A stretch of DNA of 64,000 nt from Halobacillus_B sp963739045 (GTDB lineage Bacteria; Bacillota; Bacilli; Bacillales; Halobacillaceae), in the NCBI GenBank assembly GCA_963739045.1, contig CAVTYY010000004.1, positions 1,264,903-1,328,902 on the forward strand, in the 5' to 3' direction. The notes below the pieces were generated by a model. It was not told the origin of the DNA and did no database searches. It was given only the letters and a program-made list of their open reading frames with translations. Below, in pieces: positions 25,908 through 34,873 of this stretch. The position numbers and the translations under genes were made by a program. How positions within the stretch are numbered: the stretch's first letter is position 1; each line of letters starts with the position of its first letter.

Positions 25908-26510
25908 CTATACGGTACGTCGGTTTTTTTTCCTAATTAAAGTAAAAGCAATGTAACCGATGATAATTGCTGACGCCATCAATCCAATAGGCCGTGTGTA
26001 AAGTGCAGCGACGGAGCTGATATTTTCCCAATTGGCTCCAAGTCTCAGCCCCAAATATAGAAATAAGGCCGACCAGGGGAGGATAGCAATGGTTGTGTAA
26101 ATGGTAAATTTCGTGAATGACATTTTCGCTATACCTGCTGGAATTGAAATCGCGTGACGAACAACAGGGATAAAACGAGCCGTAAAAATAACTCCTGTCC
26201 CATATTTCGTAAACCAGTTTTCCGCAACATCAATATGATGCTTCTTTATGAGTAAATATCTACCGTATTTTTCTAAAAATGGGCGGCCGCCGTAAGCACC
26301 AATCCAATAGAGAAATAATTGAGCGATCGTGCCGCCGACTGTACCTGCTATAAGTGCTCCCGTGAAAGTAATCGTTCCTTGTGATACCATATATCCTCCG
26401 TAAGCGAGTACAATCTCACTAGGGATAATTTCAATCATCAATCCTAAGGCAATCCCTGTATAACCAAGACCTGTTAACCACAGTAATAAATCCACTGCCA
26501 TATTGTGCAT
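25908..26510 (-). CDS. DedA-family membrane protein
   Basis: 200 aa. Re-entrant-loop membrane proteins of this family are now linked to recycling of undecaprenyl phosphate and other lipids across the membrane. Seen here: IEIIPSEIVLAYGGYMVSQG with the conserved Glu near the N-terminus, GTIAQLFLYWIGAYGGRPF, and the FTARFIPVVRHAISIPAG motif with conserved Arg residues. GGAGAG precedes the ATG. Convergent with the sugar operon; a link with lipid-carrier recycling for that operon is possible but unproven. Confidence 0.85.
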   Translation of the reverse strand: MHNMAVDLLLWLTGLGYTGIALGLMIEIIPSEIVLAYGGYMVSQGTITFTGALIAGTVGGTIAQLFLYWIGAYGGRPFLEKYGRYLLIKKHHIDVAENWFTKYGTGVIFTARFIPVVRHAISIPAGIAKMSFTKFTIYTTIAILPWSALFLYLGLRLGANWENISSVAALYTRPIGLMASAIIIGYIAFTLIRKKNRRTV

Positions 26511-26784
26511 TACTTCTTCTCTCCTTTATCGTGCATAGGCTCTTTATCATACTTGTACACATGTGCTGTTATGAATAGACGTTATTTTTTCACGAATTGT
26601 TCAAATTGTTTTATTTTGAATTTAGAGATTGCTGTTTATTTTACCTCATTTAGTTTATCTTATGGTTATAGGATGAGCAATAGGCCAGAGGTGTTTTTCT
26701 TTCAGTACTCTGAATTTACTAGTAAGAGATTTTTTGGAAAGACGGCTGTTCATCTGCATGAGGATTAACAAAGGAGAGAATCTA

Positions 26785-27729
26785 TTGAAGTCACCTACGT
26801 ATACGGAACTATTAAACACTACCCTAGCTATTTATGCTAATCACGGGAGTCTGGAAGCCTATGAATACATAACGAAGCATTCAGCAGAGACAAAAGGAAT
26901 CCAGGCTCAGATTTACAATTTCAGATATTCTCTTGCCGCTGCTGCCGGTTTAGAAGATCTTGCTCTAAATATAATGAAAGAAGCCGTTATCGAGCGTCAA
27001 TACTGGTACAGCTGGGATTATTTACGAGAGGATGAAGATTTGGACCCTCTGAGAAAATATCCAGAATTTCAAGAGATGCTTCGGCTCTGTAAAGAAAGAG
27101 AGAAGCGAGCAAAGGCAGAAGCCAAACCTGAATTAAAAGTAATAGCAAAGGCATCATCAGAGAGACAGCGAAAGAATTTGGTGATTGCTCTCCATGGAGA
27201 TCAGGAAAACAAGGAATTAACGGAAGAAAACTGGAAGTCTATCGTTTCTGAAACCTATTCCTTAGCTTTGCCGCAATCGTCCCAAGTTGAATTTTCTGAA
27301 GGCTTCAATTGGCATAACGCTGCAAAAGGAATGGCGGAGCTGCAGCAACACTATCAACAAGTCATTTCCACTGAAGATTACGAAAGTATTATGGTCGGAG
27401 GATTCTCTGCGGGGGCCGGCATCGCGTTAAAGGCGTTGCTGAACGGTCAAGTCGAAGCGGATGGTTTTATACTGGCTGCACCTTGGCTGCCTGAGATAGA
27501 AACGTGGAAAGATAAATTTATGTTATTAAAGGAAAAAGGGATCAAAGGTTATATCATCTGCGGCGATCAGGATAGCGATTGCTTAGAGAACGCCGAGAAA
27601 CTTACGGATCTGTTAACCGCTTGCTCCTTACCTCACCAGTTTTACAAAATTCCGGATGTAGATCATGACTATCCTAAAGATTTCAACGTGCACCTGACAG
27701 AAGCTATTTCTTATCTGACGGAAGCATAG
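26785..27729 (+). CDS. Alpha/beta-hydrolase with N-terminal helical region
   Basis: 314 aa. The first ~110 residues are helical and TPR-like (YANHGSLEAYEYITKH ... LDPLRKYPEFQEML). The rest is an alpha/beta-hydrolase: LVIALHGDQEN at the oxyanion strand, nucleophile elbow GGFSAGAG (Ser near 208), Asp in GDQDSD and His in DVDHDYPK. A TTG at 26785 follows AAGGAGAG; the frame extends upstream without a site. Predicted serine hydrolase (esterase or peptidase) with unknown substrate. Confidence 0.78.
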   Translation: MKSPTYTELLNTTLAIYANHGSLEAYEYITKHSAETKGIQAQIYNFRYSLAAAAGLEDLALNIMKEAVIERQYWYSWDYLREDEDLDPLRKYPEFQEMLRLCKEREKRAKAEAKPELKVIAKASSERQRKNLVIALHGDQENKELTEENWKSIVSETYSLALPQSSQVEFSEGFNWHNAAKGMAELQQHYQQVISTEDYESIMVGGFSAGAGIALKALLNGQVEADGFILAAPWLPEIETWKDKFMLLKEKGIKGYIICGDQDSDCLENAEKLTDLLTACSLPHQFYKIPDVDHDYPKDFNVHLTEAISYLTEA

Positions 27730-27861
27730 AAATCAAGGGAAAATGAGGAATATTCTCTATCCCTCACTATTTGGTAGTTTTTTCGCGTATAATAGACCTA
27801 TTCGGTTATCAAGCCCACAGGCAGACCAACTGAAGAATAAAGAATAAATGAGGGTAATCTA

Positions 27862-29307
27862 TTGAGTGAGAAAAATTTTGACCATTTTCAACTAAGTGAG
27901 GAAATTCATAAATCGCTGGCTATTTTAAAATACCAGGAACCAACAGAAGTGCAAATGGAAGTTATTCCTAAAGCCATGGAAAATCAGGATTTAGTGGTAA
28001 AATCACAAACAGGGAGCGGCAAGACGGCATCCTTTGCTATTCCCATTTGTGAAAAAGCAGAGTGGGAGGTTAAACACCCGCAAGCGTTAGTCCTTTCACC
28101 AACTAGAGAACTAGCCGTACAGGTTCGGGAAGATATTTCGAATATTGGACGGTTTAAACGCATTAAGGCGCTTGCTCTCTATGGAAAAGAACCGTTTTCT
28201 GTGCAGAAAGAAGAATTAAAACAGAAGACTCACGTAGTCGTAGGAACACCCGGAAGAGTACTAGACCATATTGACCGGGGAACCTTGGAACTAAGCCGCA
28301 TAAACCATTTAATTATTGATGAAGCAGATGAAATGCTGGCAATGGGCTTTATTGATGCAGTTGAATCAATTATTGAGGCGCTGCCTGCAGACAGAGTAAC
28401 AATGGTATTTTCCGCAACTTTACCGGAAAACGTAAAACAGTTGTGTGCTAAATTTATGAATCGTCCCGTTCACATCGAAATCGATAGCGGCGGTTTAACC
28501 TCTGAGACGATTGAGCACCAGGGAATAGAAGTGAAGGAAGCAGACAAATTGTCATTGCTTAAGGATGTAACCGTAGTGGAAAATCCGGACAGCTGTATGA
28601 TTTTCTGCAAAACTAAAGAGCACGTGAACACGGTCTTTCAAGAACTGAATGAATCCGGCTATCCTTGTGAAAAGCTCCATGGCGGGTTAGAGCAGGAGGA
28701 TCGCTTTGCAGTAATGGATGGATTTAAGCACGGAGAATTTCGTTATTTAGTCGCCACCGATGTTGCTGCAAGAGGGGTCGATATTGATAATGTTACGCTA
28801 ATAATTAACTACGATGTGCCCGCTGAAAAAGAAAGCTATGTCCATCGAACGGGTAGGACAGGGCGTGCTGGAAACAAAGGGAAAGCTATTACTTTTATGA
28901 CTCCGTTTGAAGGTAAGTTTATTCGAGCGATAGAAAACTATATCGGCTTTGAAATACCAAGAGCAGAAGCACCTTTGGCAGAACAAGTGGAAGGTAGCAG
29001 CTATGCCTTTGAAGAGAAAAGTAAGACGAGCAGAATCGTGAGAAACAACAAAACGGCCCGGATTAATAAAGATATTATGAAATTGCACCTCAGCGGCGGC
29101 AAGAAGAAAAAAATCCGTGCGCTCGATATAGTGGGCACGATCACAAGCATATCCGGGGTCGATGCTGAGGATATCGGCATCATAACGATCAAAGATAACT
29201 TCTCCTATGTGGATATATTAAATGGGAAAGGTTCTCTCGTGCTGCAGGAGTTAAATCGTACTCCTGTTAAGGGGAAAAGTATTAAAGTCAGCGAAGCTGT
29301 AAAATAG
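27862..29307 (+). CDS. dbpA: DEAD-box ATP-dependent RNA helicase DbpA
   Basis: 481 aa. RecA-like core motifs in order: Q motif with EPTEVQMEVIP, Walker A QTGSGKT (49-55), PTREL, DEAD (about 153-156), SAT, RGVDIDN and HRTGRTGRAG; then a C-terminal RNA-recognition domain (about 405-481: HLSGGKKKKIRALDIVGTITS) characteristic of DbpA/YxiN, which binds hairpin 92 of 23S rRNA and acts in large-subunit assembly. TTG start at 27862 behind GAGGGT. Ends at a terminator. Confidence 0.93.
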   Translation: MSEKNFDHFQLSEEIHKSLAILKYQEPTEVQMEVIPKAMENQDLVVKSQTGSGKTASFAIPICEKAEWEVKHPQALVLSPTRELAVQVREDISNIGRFKRIKALALYGKEPFSVQKEELKQKTHVVVGTPGRVLDHIDRGTLELSRINHLIIDEADEMLAMGFIDAVESIIEALPADRVTMVFSATLPENVKQLCAKFMNRPVHIEIDSGGLTSETIEHQGIEVKEADKLSLLKDVTVVENPDSCMIFCKTKEHVNTVFQELNESGYPCEKLHGGLEQEDRFAVMDGFKHGEFRYLVATDVAARGVDIDNVTLIINYDVPAEKESYVHRTGRTGRAGNKGKAITFMTPFEGKFIRAIENYIGFEIPRAEAPLAEQVEGSSYAFEEKSKTSRIVRNNKTARINKDIMKLHLSGGKKKKIRALDIVGTITSISGVDAEDIGIITIKDNFSYVDILNGKGSLVLQELNRTPVKGKSIKVSEAVK

Positions 29308-29312
29308 ATGAC

Positions 29313-29346
29313 AAAAAGGCAAGCCGTTGCTGCGGCTTGCCTTTTT
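29313..29346. terminator. Bidirectional terminator dbpA / amt
   Basis: Perfect 14-bp inverted repeat, AAAAAGGCAAGCCG / CGGCTTGCCTTTTT, 6-nt loop, U-tract in both orientations. Confidence 0.92.
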
Positions 29347-29358
29347 CAATAATCTTAT

Positions 29359-30633
29359 TTATTGTTCATCTTTAACATCGTTATATGGATCATCGTGATG
29401 GATAAATTCATGTTCCTGATAGGCAGCAACCATCCCGTGATAACTGACGTCTAAGCCGATTTCTTCTTCATCTTCAGTAGACCGGACAGGAATGATTAAC
29501 TGGATTAGTTTCAAACCGAGCCAGGTTAAAACAAACCCCCAGGTACATAAAACAATTAATCCTAGCAGCTGCACACCAATTAAATGCCACCCGCCATTAT
29601 GGAATAACCCGCCATCTGTTGCAAACAAACCAACTGCTATAGAACCCCAGACTCCAGATACCGCGTGGACTGGAAAAGCTCCTACGGGGTCGTCGATTCC
29701 TTTCGCCTCGAGCCAATCGGTAACAAACAGCATAAGCAAGCCCGCGATGGCACCGATAAGAATAGCATAGCCATCACTGACGAAGGCGCAGCCCGCTGTA
29801 ATTCCTACAAGCCCGGCTAAGGAGCCATTGATAACCGAGGGGGCATCTGAGCGTTTGTAACGGAACAAAGTGTAGAGCATGGTGGCCGCTCCGCCCGAGG
29901 CTGCAGATAACATGGTGACGACGGCAATATGACCAATTCGTACATCCGTTGCACTTAAGGTACTCCCGGCATTAAACCCGAACCAGCCAAACCATAATAA
30001 GAATGCGCCAACAGAGGCAAGTGGCAAATTACTAGGTAAAGCAATCTTGCTCAAACCTTCAGGAAGAAATTTACCTTTCCGAGGCCCAATGAAGATGGCA
30101 GCAGCAAGGGCAGCAAAACCACCTAAAGCATGAATGACAGCCGAGCCGGCAAAATCCATAAACCCTAATTCGCCAAGCCAGCCGCCTCCCCATACCCAAT
30201 GACCGGCAATCGGATAGATTAGAGCAGTCATTAAGATAGCATAGAGTATGTAGGCGCGAAAGTTGATTCGCTCAGCAACAGCTCCGGAGACAATAGAGAT
30301 GACAGCAATGACGAAAGCCGCCTGGAAAAGCCAATACGTGTCCAGAGAGATAGAGAATTGCAAATGAGATAAATCCCCTGACATCATAAACCCATTCGTT
30401 CCTATAAAGCTCCCAATATCCTTGCCATACATCAACCCAAACCCAATCACATAGTAACAAAGGGTGCCGATGGTAATATCTGCAAAGATTTTCATAATGA
30501 TATTCACATTGTTCTTATGTCTGACAAAGCCCGCTTCTAATAAAGCAAAACCTCCCTCCATGAGAAGAATCATCGCGGCCGTTAATACTACCCAGATGGT
30601 ATCAAGTCCCGAGTGAAGCTCCTGTATGGTCAT
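29359..30633 (-). CDS. amt: Ammonium transporter (Amt/NrgA family)
   Basis: 424 aa, eleven predicted helices. Conducts ammonium/ammonia across the membrane. Family features: GFALLEAGFVRHKN in helix 1, the signature FMDFAGSAVIHALGG with the first pore His, WFGFNAGS, and the second pore His in FPVHAVSGVWGSIA. A charged cytoplasmic tail follows. No glnK (PII) gene adjoins it; instead a coiled-coil protein gene overlaps its start by 4 bases and shares a promoter with a GlnR/TnrA-type operator. Confidence 0.94.
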   Translation of the reverse strand: MTIQELHSGLDTIWVVLTAAMILLMEGGFALLEAGFVRHKNNVNIIMKIFADITIGTLCYYVIGFGLMYGKDIGSFIGTNGFMMSGDLSHLQFSISLDTYWLFQAAFVIAVISIVSGAVAERINFRAYILYAILMTALIYPIAGHWVWGGGWLGELGFMDFAGSAVIHALGGFAALAAAIFIGPRKGKFLPEGLSKIALPSNLPLASVGAFLLWFGWFGFNAGSTLSATDVRIGHIAVVTMLSAASGGAATMLYTLFRYKRSDAPSVINGSLAGLVGITAGCAFVSDGYAILIGAIAGLLMLFVTDWLEAKGIDDPVGAFPVHAVSGVWGSIAVGLFATDGGLFHNGGWHLIGVQLLGLIVLCTWGFVLTWLGLKLIQLIIPVRSTEDEEEIGLDVSYHGMVAAYQEHEFIHHDDPYNDVKDEQ

Positions 30634-31043
30634 GAGTCTGAGTCCTCCATTTCCTTGAGAATCTTTAATTCCTCAAATATCGAGTTAGATAGTACAATTT
30701 CCTGATCCGAGGATTGTTCACTGTAATTATCAATCGCTTGTTCTACCTCGGTGATCCGCTGTGAAATTTTATCAATTAATTTCAATCTTTCTTTTACATG
30801 GACCATATATTCAACGGCCTGATGATGGGAAGGGCTTTTGCTGGCAAAGAACTTACGAACAGGAGAAAGAGAGCGGTAAAAGGCTTCTTCTGCTCGTTTC
30901 TTGTCTTCGTATTTACTGATCTTATTACGAATCAACTCAATTTCCTTTTCTTTTTCGTTGATCACTCGATTTAAGGAAGTTATATAATCTTCCGATGTAT
31001 ACTCCAGAGTGTTCTTTTGATTAAAATCATCCCGTACGATCAT
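30630..31043 (-). CDS. Coiled-coil protein co-encoded with amt
   Basis: I do not recognise a family. 137 aa, highly charged, with two heptad-rich helices (residues ~22-55 EKEKEIELIRNKISKYEDKK and ~78-110 VKERLKLIDKISQRITEVEQ) around a basic turn RSLSPVRKFFASKSPSHH. No signal peptide or membrane segment. GAGGAG precedes the ATG. It is the first gene of the amt operon and is translationally coupled to amt (4-base overlap), so it is likely made under nitrogen limitation and may modulate the transporter where PII is usually encoded. Confidence 0.65.
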   Translation of the reverse strand: MIVRDDFNQKNTLEYTSEDYITSLNRVINEKEKEIELIRNKISKYEDKKRAEEAFYRSLSPVRKFFASKSPSHHQAVEYMVHVKERLKLIDKISQRITEVEQAIDNYSEQSSDQEIVLSNSIFEELKILKEMEDSDS

Positions 31044-31063
31044 GGTAATCTCCTCACGATTAA

Positions 31064-31080
31064 TGTTAGGTTTTGTTACA
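31064..31080 (-). promoter_or_regulatory. GlnR/TnrA-type operator
   Basis: TGTTAGGTTTTGTTACA (17 bases) fits the GlnR/TnrA consensus TGTNAN7TNACA without mismatch. It directly abuts the -10 element and covers the expected start of transcription, the position expected for repression (GlnR under nitrogen excess) rather than TnrA activation. Confidence 0.8.
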
Positions 31081-31108
31081 TTATATGTGTGAATATATTG
31101 TCAGTCAA
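31080..31108 (-). promoter_or_regulatory. Sigma-A promoter of the coiled-coil - amt operon
   Basis: On the minus strand, TTGACT (31108-31103) and TATAAT (31085-31080) with a 17-base spacer: a near-perfect promoter ending at the GlnR/TnrA-type box. Confidence 0.85.
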
Positions 31109-31293
31109 TTAATCTACTTCAATAAATGGAGCTGAAAATAGGACAAATATTTACCATAAGAGAAATAGAGAACGGCACAAGCGGATTTTACAGAGTATGA
31201 AAACGAAGAAAACATTAAAAAAATTCAATCTATTTCGAAGTCCTTCTATACCCGTTTTTGCTATGCTTTGAATACTTTGGAGGGATATCCAAG

Positions 31294-31626
31294 TTGAATT
31301 AAGTAGATTTGCAATCAAAAATTGACCAGATCAAAACCCCATACCAGCCAAAGAGTATAGGAATAGAAAATCATTATTCTATTAAACGTGTTAAATTGGA
31401 GGGGAATTCTTGTGGTATCACCATAATGATACTGAAGAATTGTTTCGCTTCCTTTAAGGAGAAATTCATTTTGAGCAAGGAACAGGACATTAAATTATAA
31501 GAAGGCGAGATGGTGGTGATTACAAAAGGGGTGGAATATATGCCGTACGCTGAAAAAGCCTGTGAATTATTGAACACTAGAAATGTGGTAAATGAGCGAT
31601 CAGTACATAAGGTGAAGGAAATGTAG
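31294..31626 (+). pseudogene. Cupin-domain protein remnant
   Basis: Fragments of a ~105-aa single-domain cupin are readable in order: TPYQPKSIGIENHYSIK and VKLEG in one frame, WYHHNDTEELFRFL with the metal-binding HH in another, GEIHFE, then EGEMVVITKGVEYMPYAEKACELLN and NVVNERS to the stop at 31626. GGAGGGA precedes a TTG at 31294, but the third codon is TAA, another stop interrupts after LFRFL, and at least two frameshifts are needed. This is a decayed gene. Confidence 0.75.
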
Positions 31627-32052
31627 AGTAGGACACAGTCCATGGCCGAATCCGGGACCTGGGATAGTTACTGAAGCAGTTGATTTTAGGAAAACTTAGA
31701 AGATAGGATAGGAGCGGAAGTTCATAGTATATGAAAGAACGTGACTAAAACCAAACCTCAGCTCGAATTTAAAAAACGAGGACTATCGAACAACGTTCCA
31801 ACCATAAATCTTTAAATTTATGAATAAAAGAACGGCAGCATACTCCATAAACGGAATTAACTTCCACTTAATACTTAGTAGCAACTCCGAACATACATTA
31901 AATAAAAAACCTCAATAAACAAAATATCCACAAAATTCAATAAAGGAAGAGAAGGGGAGCCATTTTCATAACGTCACTCACAGTAAAAATGATTTGTACA
32001 GATTCGCTCTCTTAAAACAAACAGCAATTATTATCCTACCATTAGGTTCCAC
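31627..32052. other. Intergenic stretch, nothing recognised
   Basis: AT-rich, stop-dense sequence between the cupin remnant and the acyl-CoA dehydrogenase terminator. No conserved element seen. Confidence 0.5.
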
Positions 32053-32094
32053 AAATAAAAAGAAAAGAAGACGTAAGGATACATCTTCTTTTCT
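32053..32094 (-). terminator. Terminator of the CoA-transferase / acyl-CoA dehydrogenase unit
   Basis: 11-bp perfect stem AGAAAAGAAGA / TCTTCTTTTCT; on the minus strand it is followed by TTTTATTT. Confidence 0.8.
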
Positions 32095-32106
32095 GATTTC
32101 AACTTA

Positions 32107-33301
32107 TTAGTTCGATGAATTCCACGCGGGAAGCATTTGACTCAATGGTTTATCTGTTCGATAGCCTAATACATATTCTGCCTGCATAATCGTATGGATT
32201 TCTCTGGTGCCTTCATAAATGACAGGAGCTTTGGAATTTCTTAAGTATCGTTCTACAGGGTATTCATTAGAGTATCCATACGCACCATGAATCTGCACAG
32301 CATCATCGGCTGCTTGATTGGCGAAGTCGCATGCCTGCCACTTGGCTAAAGAAGTCTCTCTAGTATTCCGCAGCCCTTTATTCTTAAGTTCTCCAGCACG
32401 ATAAACGAGCAAACGGCTCATTTGCAATCCAGCTTCCATTTTAGCGACCATCTGCTGAACCAGCTGATGTCTGCCGATCTCTTTGCCAAACGTTTGTCTG
32501 TCATGACAGTATTGAACACTCGCTTCCAAACAAGCCATAATTTGCCCACAGGCGCCTGCCGCAACAGTGAAACGGCCGTTATCCAATGCAGACATAGCAA
32601 TTTTAAAGCCGTCACCTTCCTGACCCACTAAATTTTCTTTGGGTACTTTCACCTGATCGAAAAATAGTTCTCCCGTATTTCCCGCACGAATACCGAGTTT
32701 TCCTTTCGTAGCTTTTGAAGAAAATCCTTCCATTGTTCTTTCTACTATAAAGGCGGAAATGCCCTGATGTTTTTTACTTTTATCCGTATAGGCAAATACT
32801 AGAAAATGATCGGCAGTATCACATAGTGAAATCCACGTTTTCTGACCGTTCAGGAAATAATATTCTCCCTTAAGGACAGCTGTCGTCTGCAATGCCGCGA
32901 CATCGGAACCTGCGCCAGGTTCCGTTAAACCAAAAGCCCCGACCTTTTCACCTTTTGCCTGAGGAGTTAAATACTTGCGCTTCTGCTGTTCATTCGCCCA
33001 TTGAAGCAGGGCCATACTATTTAGTCCGGTATGAACTGAGACTGCTGTTCGAAAGGCAGTATCTCCTCGCTCTAATTCTTCACATACAATGGCAAGGGAA
33101 TTGTAATCCATTCCGCTGCCGCCATATTCTGTGGGAATGCAAACTCCCATAAGTCCTAATGATGAAAGTTTTTTTAGATGTATGGGTGTCAAAATGTCCA
33201 TGAGCATCCCAATCTCCAATAAAAGGCATGATTTCCTTATCGACAAAACCCCTCACCGTTTTACGAAGCATGACTTGCTCGTCACTGAAATCGAAATTCA
33301 T
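32107..33301 (-). pseudogene. Acyl-CoA dehydrogenase (possible glutaryl-CoA dehydrogenase), frameshifted
   Basis: An FAD-dependent acyl-CoA dehydrogenase of about 397 aa. The N-terminus (MNFDFSDEQVMLRKTVRGF) is in one frame from ATG 33301; from LKKLSSLGLMGVCIPTEYGG on, the rest is in another, a shift near 33180 next to a run of seven A. The remainder is intact: GAFGLTEPGAGSDVAA, FLNGQKTWIS, and the active-site loop VIYEGTREIH with the catalytic Glu. That loop resembles YEGTHDIH of glutaryl-CoA dehydrogenase. Lying 12 bases after a class III CoA-transferase and beside lysine-degradation genes, glutaryl-CoA to crotonyl-CoA is the expected reaction. Could be a base-calling error rather than a dead gene. 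Confidence 0.75.
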
Positions 33302-33312
33302 CGAACCACTCC

Positions 33313-34503
33313 TTAAATCGTGTTTGTATTTCTCATTTCTTCAATTTCATCACTTTGATAACCAAGAGACTGCAGCAATTCATCTGTATGTTCCCCAGGC
33401 TCAGGCGGATGACGTTCAAACTCTACTGCAGTTCTCGACAGTTTCAGAGGACTGCCGACCAACTTGACCTCTCCAGCCCGGGGGTGGGGAAGGGTTACAA
33501 ACATGTCCCGTGCCTTCAGCTGTTGATCTTCATCTAGATCTCTCAGTGACTGAATGGGGCCGAAGGGAATGCCTGCTTGACCACATTTTTCCTCCCAGTA
33601 ATCAGTTCGCTGTCTTATAAAATATTCCTGCAGAATGCGAGTAAGCTCCGTGCGGTTTGCAACGCGGTCAGCATTCGTTCGAAACCGGGCGTCTTCTGCT
33701 AATTCCTTATAGTTAATCATCTGGCAAAGCGATGAAAATTGCTTGTCATTTCCTACGGCAATCACCATTTCTCCATTCTCTGATTGAAAGGTTTGATAAG
33801 GCACGATATTAGCATGATGGTTACCTAGTCTTTCAGGAGTTTGTCCTGTCATTAAGTAATTACTTCCAATATTGACTAGAGCGCTCACCGCAGCATCATA
33901 CAAAGATAAATCAATCTTCTGTCCAAGACCTGATTGGTCTCTTTCAATCAATGCCGCTTGAATTCCGATACAGGCATATAATCCTGTCAAAATATCTGTA
34001 ATGGCAATCCCCATTTTCTGCGGACCTGACTTCTCATTTCCTGTAATACTCATCAGCCCGCTCATCGCCTGAATTATAAAATCATAACCAGGAAGATGCC
34101 TGTAAGGTCCCGTTTCTCCAAAACCTGTAATAGAGCAGTACACAAGGGTTGGATTAATTGCTTTTAAAACATCATAGTTCAGCCCAAGTCGTTCCATCGT
34201 GCCCGTTTTAAAATTATGGATGATCACATCACTCTGTACGATTAATTTCTTAACAATTTCTTTACCTTTCTTCGTCTTTAAATCTACCGTTATACTCTTT
34301 TTATTCCGATTTGCACATAAGTAATAGGCGCTTACACCTTCTTGGAATGGGGGTCCCCATTTTCTCGTATCATCACTCCCGCCCGGTGCTTCCACTTTAA
34401 TCACTTCAGCACCGAGATCCCCAAGAATCATCGTACAATAAGGTCCGGCCAACACTCTGGTAAAATCCAGAACTTGAATACCTTTTAATGCAGCAGCCAG
34501 CAT
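33313..34503 (-). CDS. Class III (CaiB/BaiF) CoA-transferase, possible glutarate CoA-transferase
   Basis: 396 aa. Family III CoA-transferase with the N-terminal GIQVLDFTRVLAGPYCTMILGDLGA, EVIKVE, FKTGTMERLGL and the catalytic Asp in MGIAITDILTGLYA (D170). These enzymes move CoA between carboxylic acids through an aspartyl anhydride. Formyl-CoA transferase annotation is common for the family, but the neighbours (acyl-CoA dehydrogenase, lysine degradation genes) point to succinyl-CoA:glutarate transfer, as done by the human SUGCT homologue. AAAGGA fits the ATG at 34503 rather than the GTG at 34509. Confidence 0.82.
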   Translation of the reverse strand: MLAAALKGIQVLDFTRVLAGPYCTMILGDLGAEVIKVEAPGGSDDTRKWGPPFQEGVSAYYLCANRNKKSITVDLKTKKGKEIVKKLIVQSDVIIHNFKTGTMERLGLNYDVLKAINPTLVYCSITGFGETGPYRHLPGYDFIIQAMSGLMSITGNEKSGPQKMGIAITDILTGLYACIGIQAALIERDQSGLGQKIDLSLYDAAVSALVNIGSNYLMTGQTPERLGNHHANIVPYQTFQSENGEMVIAVGNDKQFSSLCQMINYKELAEDARFRTNADRVANRTELTRILQEYFIRQRTDYWEEKCGQAGIPFGPIQSLRDLDEDQQLKARDMFVTLPHPRAGEVKLVGSPLKLSRTAVEFERHPPEPGEHTDELLQSLGYQSDEIEEMRNTNTI

Positions 34504-34873
34504 AATCACATCCTTTCAATATAGGAAAAAACCAGCAGAACCCATACTTGGTATGAATACAACTGGCTATTGATTGCCTCATCTATTTGGTATTTGCGAT
34601 AGAACTTCCTATCAAGAGCCTGCATTCCATCCTATTCTTCCATTGCCGAAAATATTAAAAAATCTTTATAACTCTTTAAAAATGAAGGAATGCGAAAATC
34701 TATTATCATGAAACGAATATCTAAGTAATAGGATAGACCAATGGGCCATCACTGAGAACACGTCATACGAGATAGCGCAGTTAATAGACAGATAACTTGA
34801 AGTAAAACATAGCCGCGCAGCTAGTGTGGACGAGTAGTTTTCAAATAACATTTCATCCAGGGAGGTTGAATCC
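34504..34873. promoter_or_regulatory. Divergent regulatory region of the lysine cluster
   Basis: 370 bases between two divergent units expected to be co-induced. Short inverted repeats are present (CATACTTGGTATG near 34541-34553 and the CCATTGG-like repeat near 34738), but no operator could be named. Confidence 0.4.

Noticed and set aside
34560..34585. Sigma-54-like promoter (TGGC ... TTGC) upstream of the lysine operon
   Set aside because: Spacing between TGGC and TTGC is one base short of the required distance, and no enhancer-binding activator gene is nearby.
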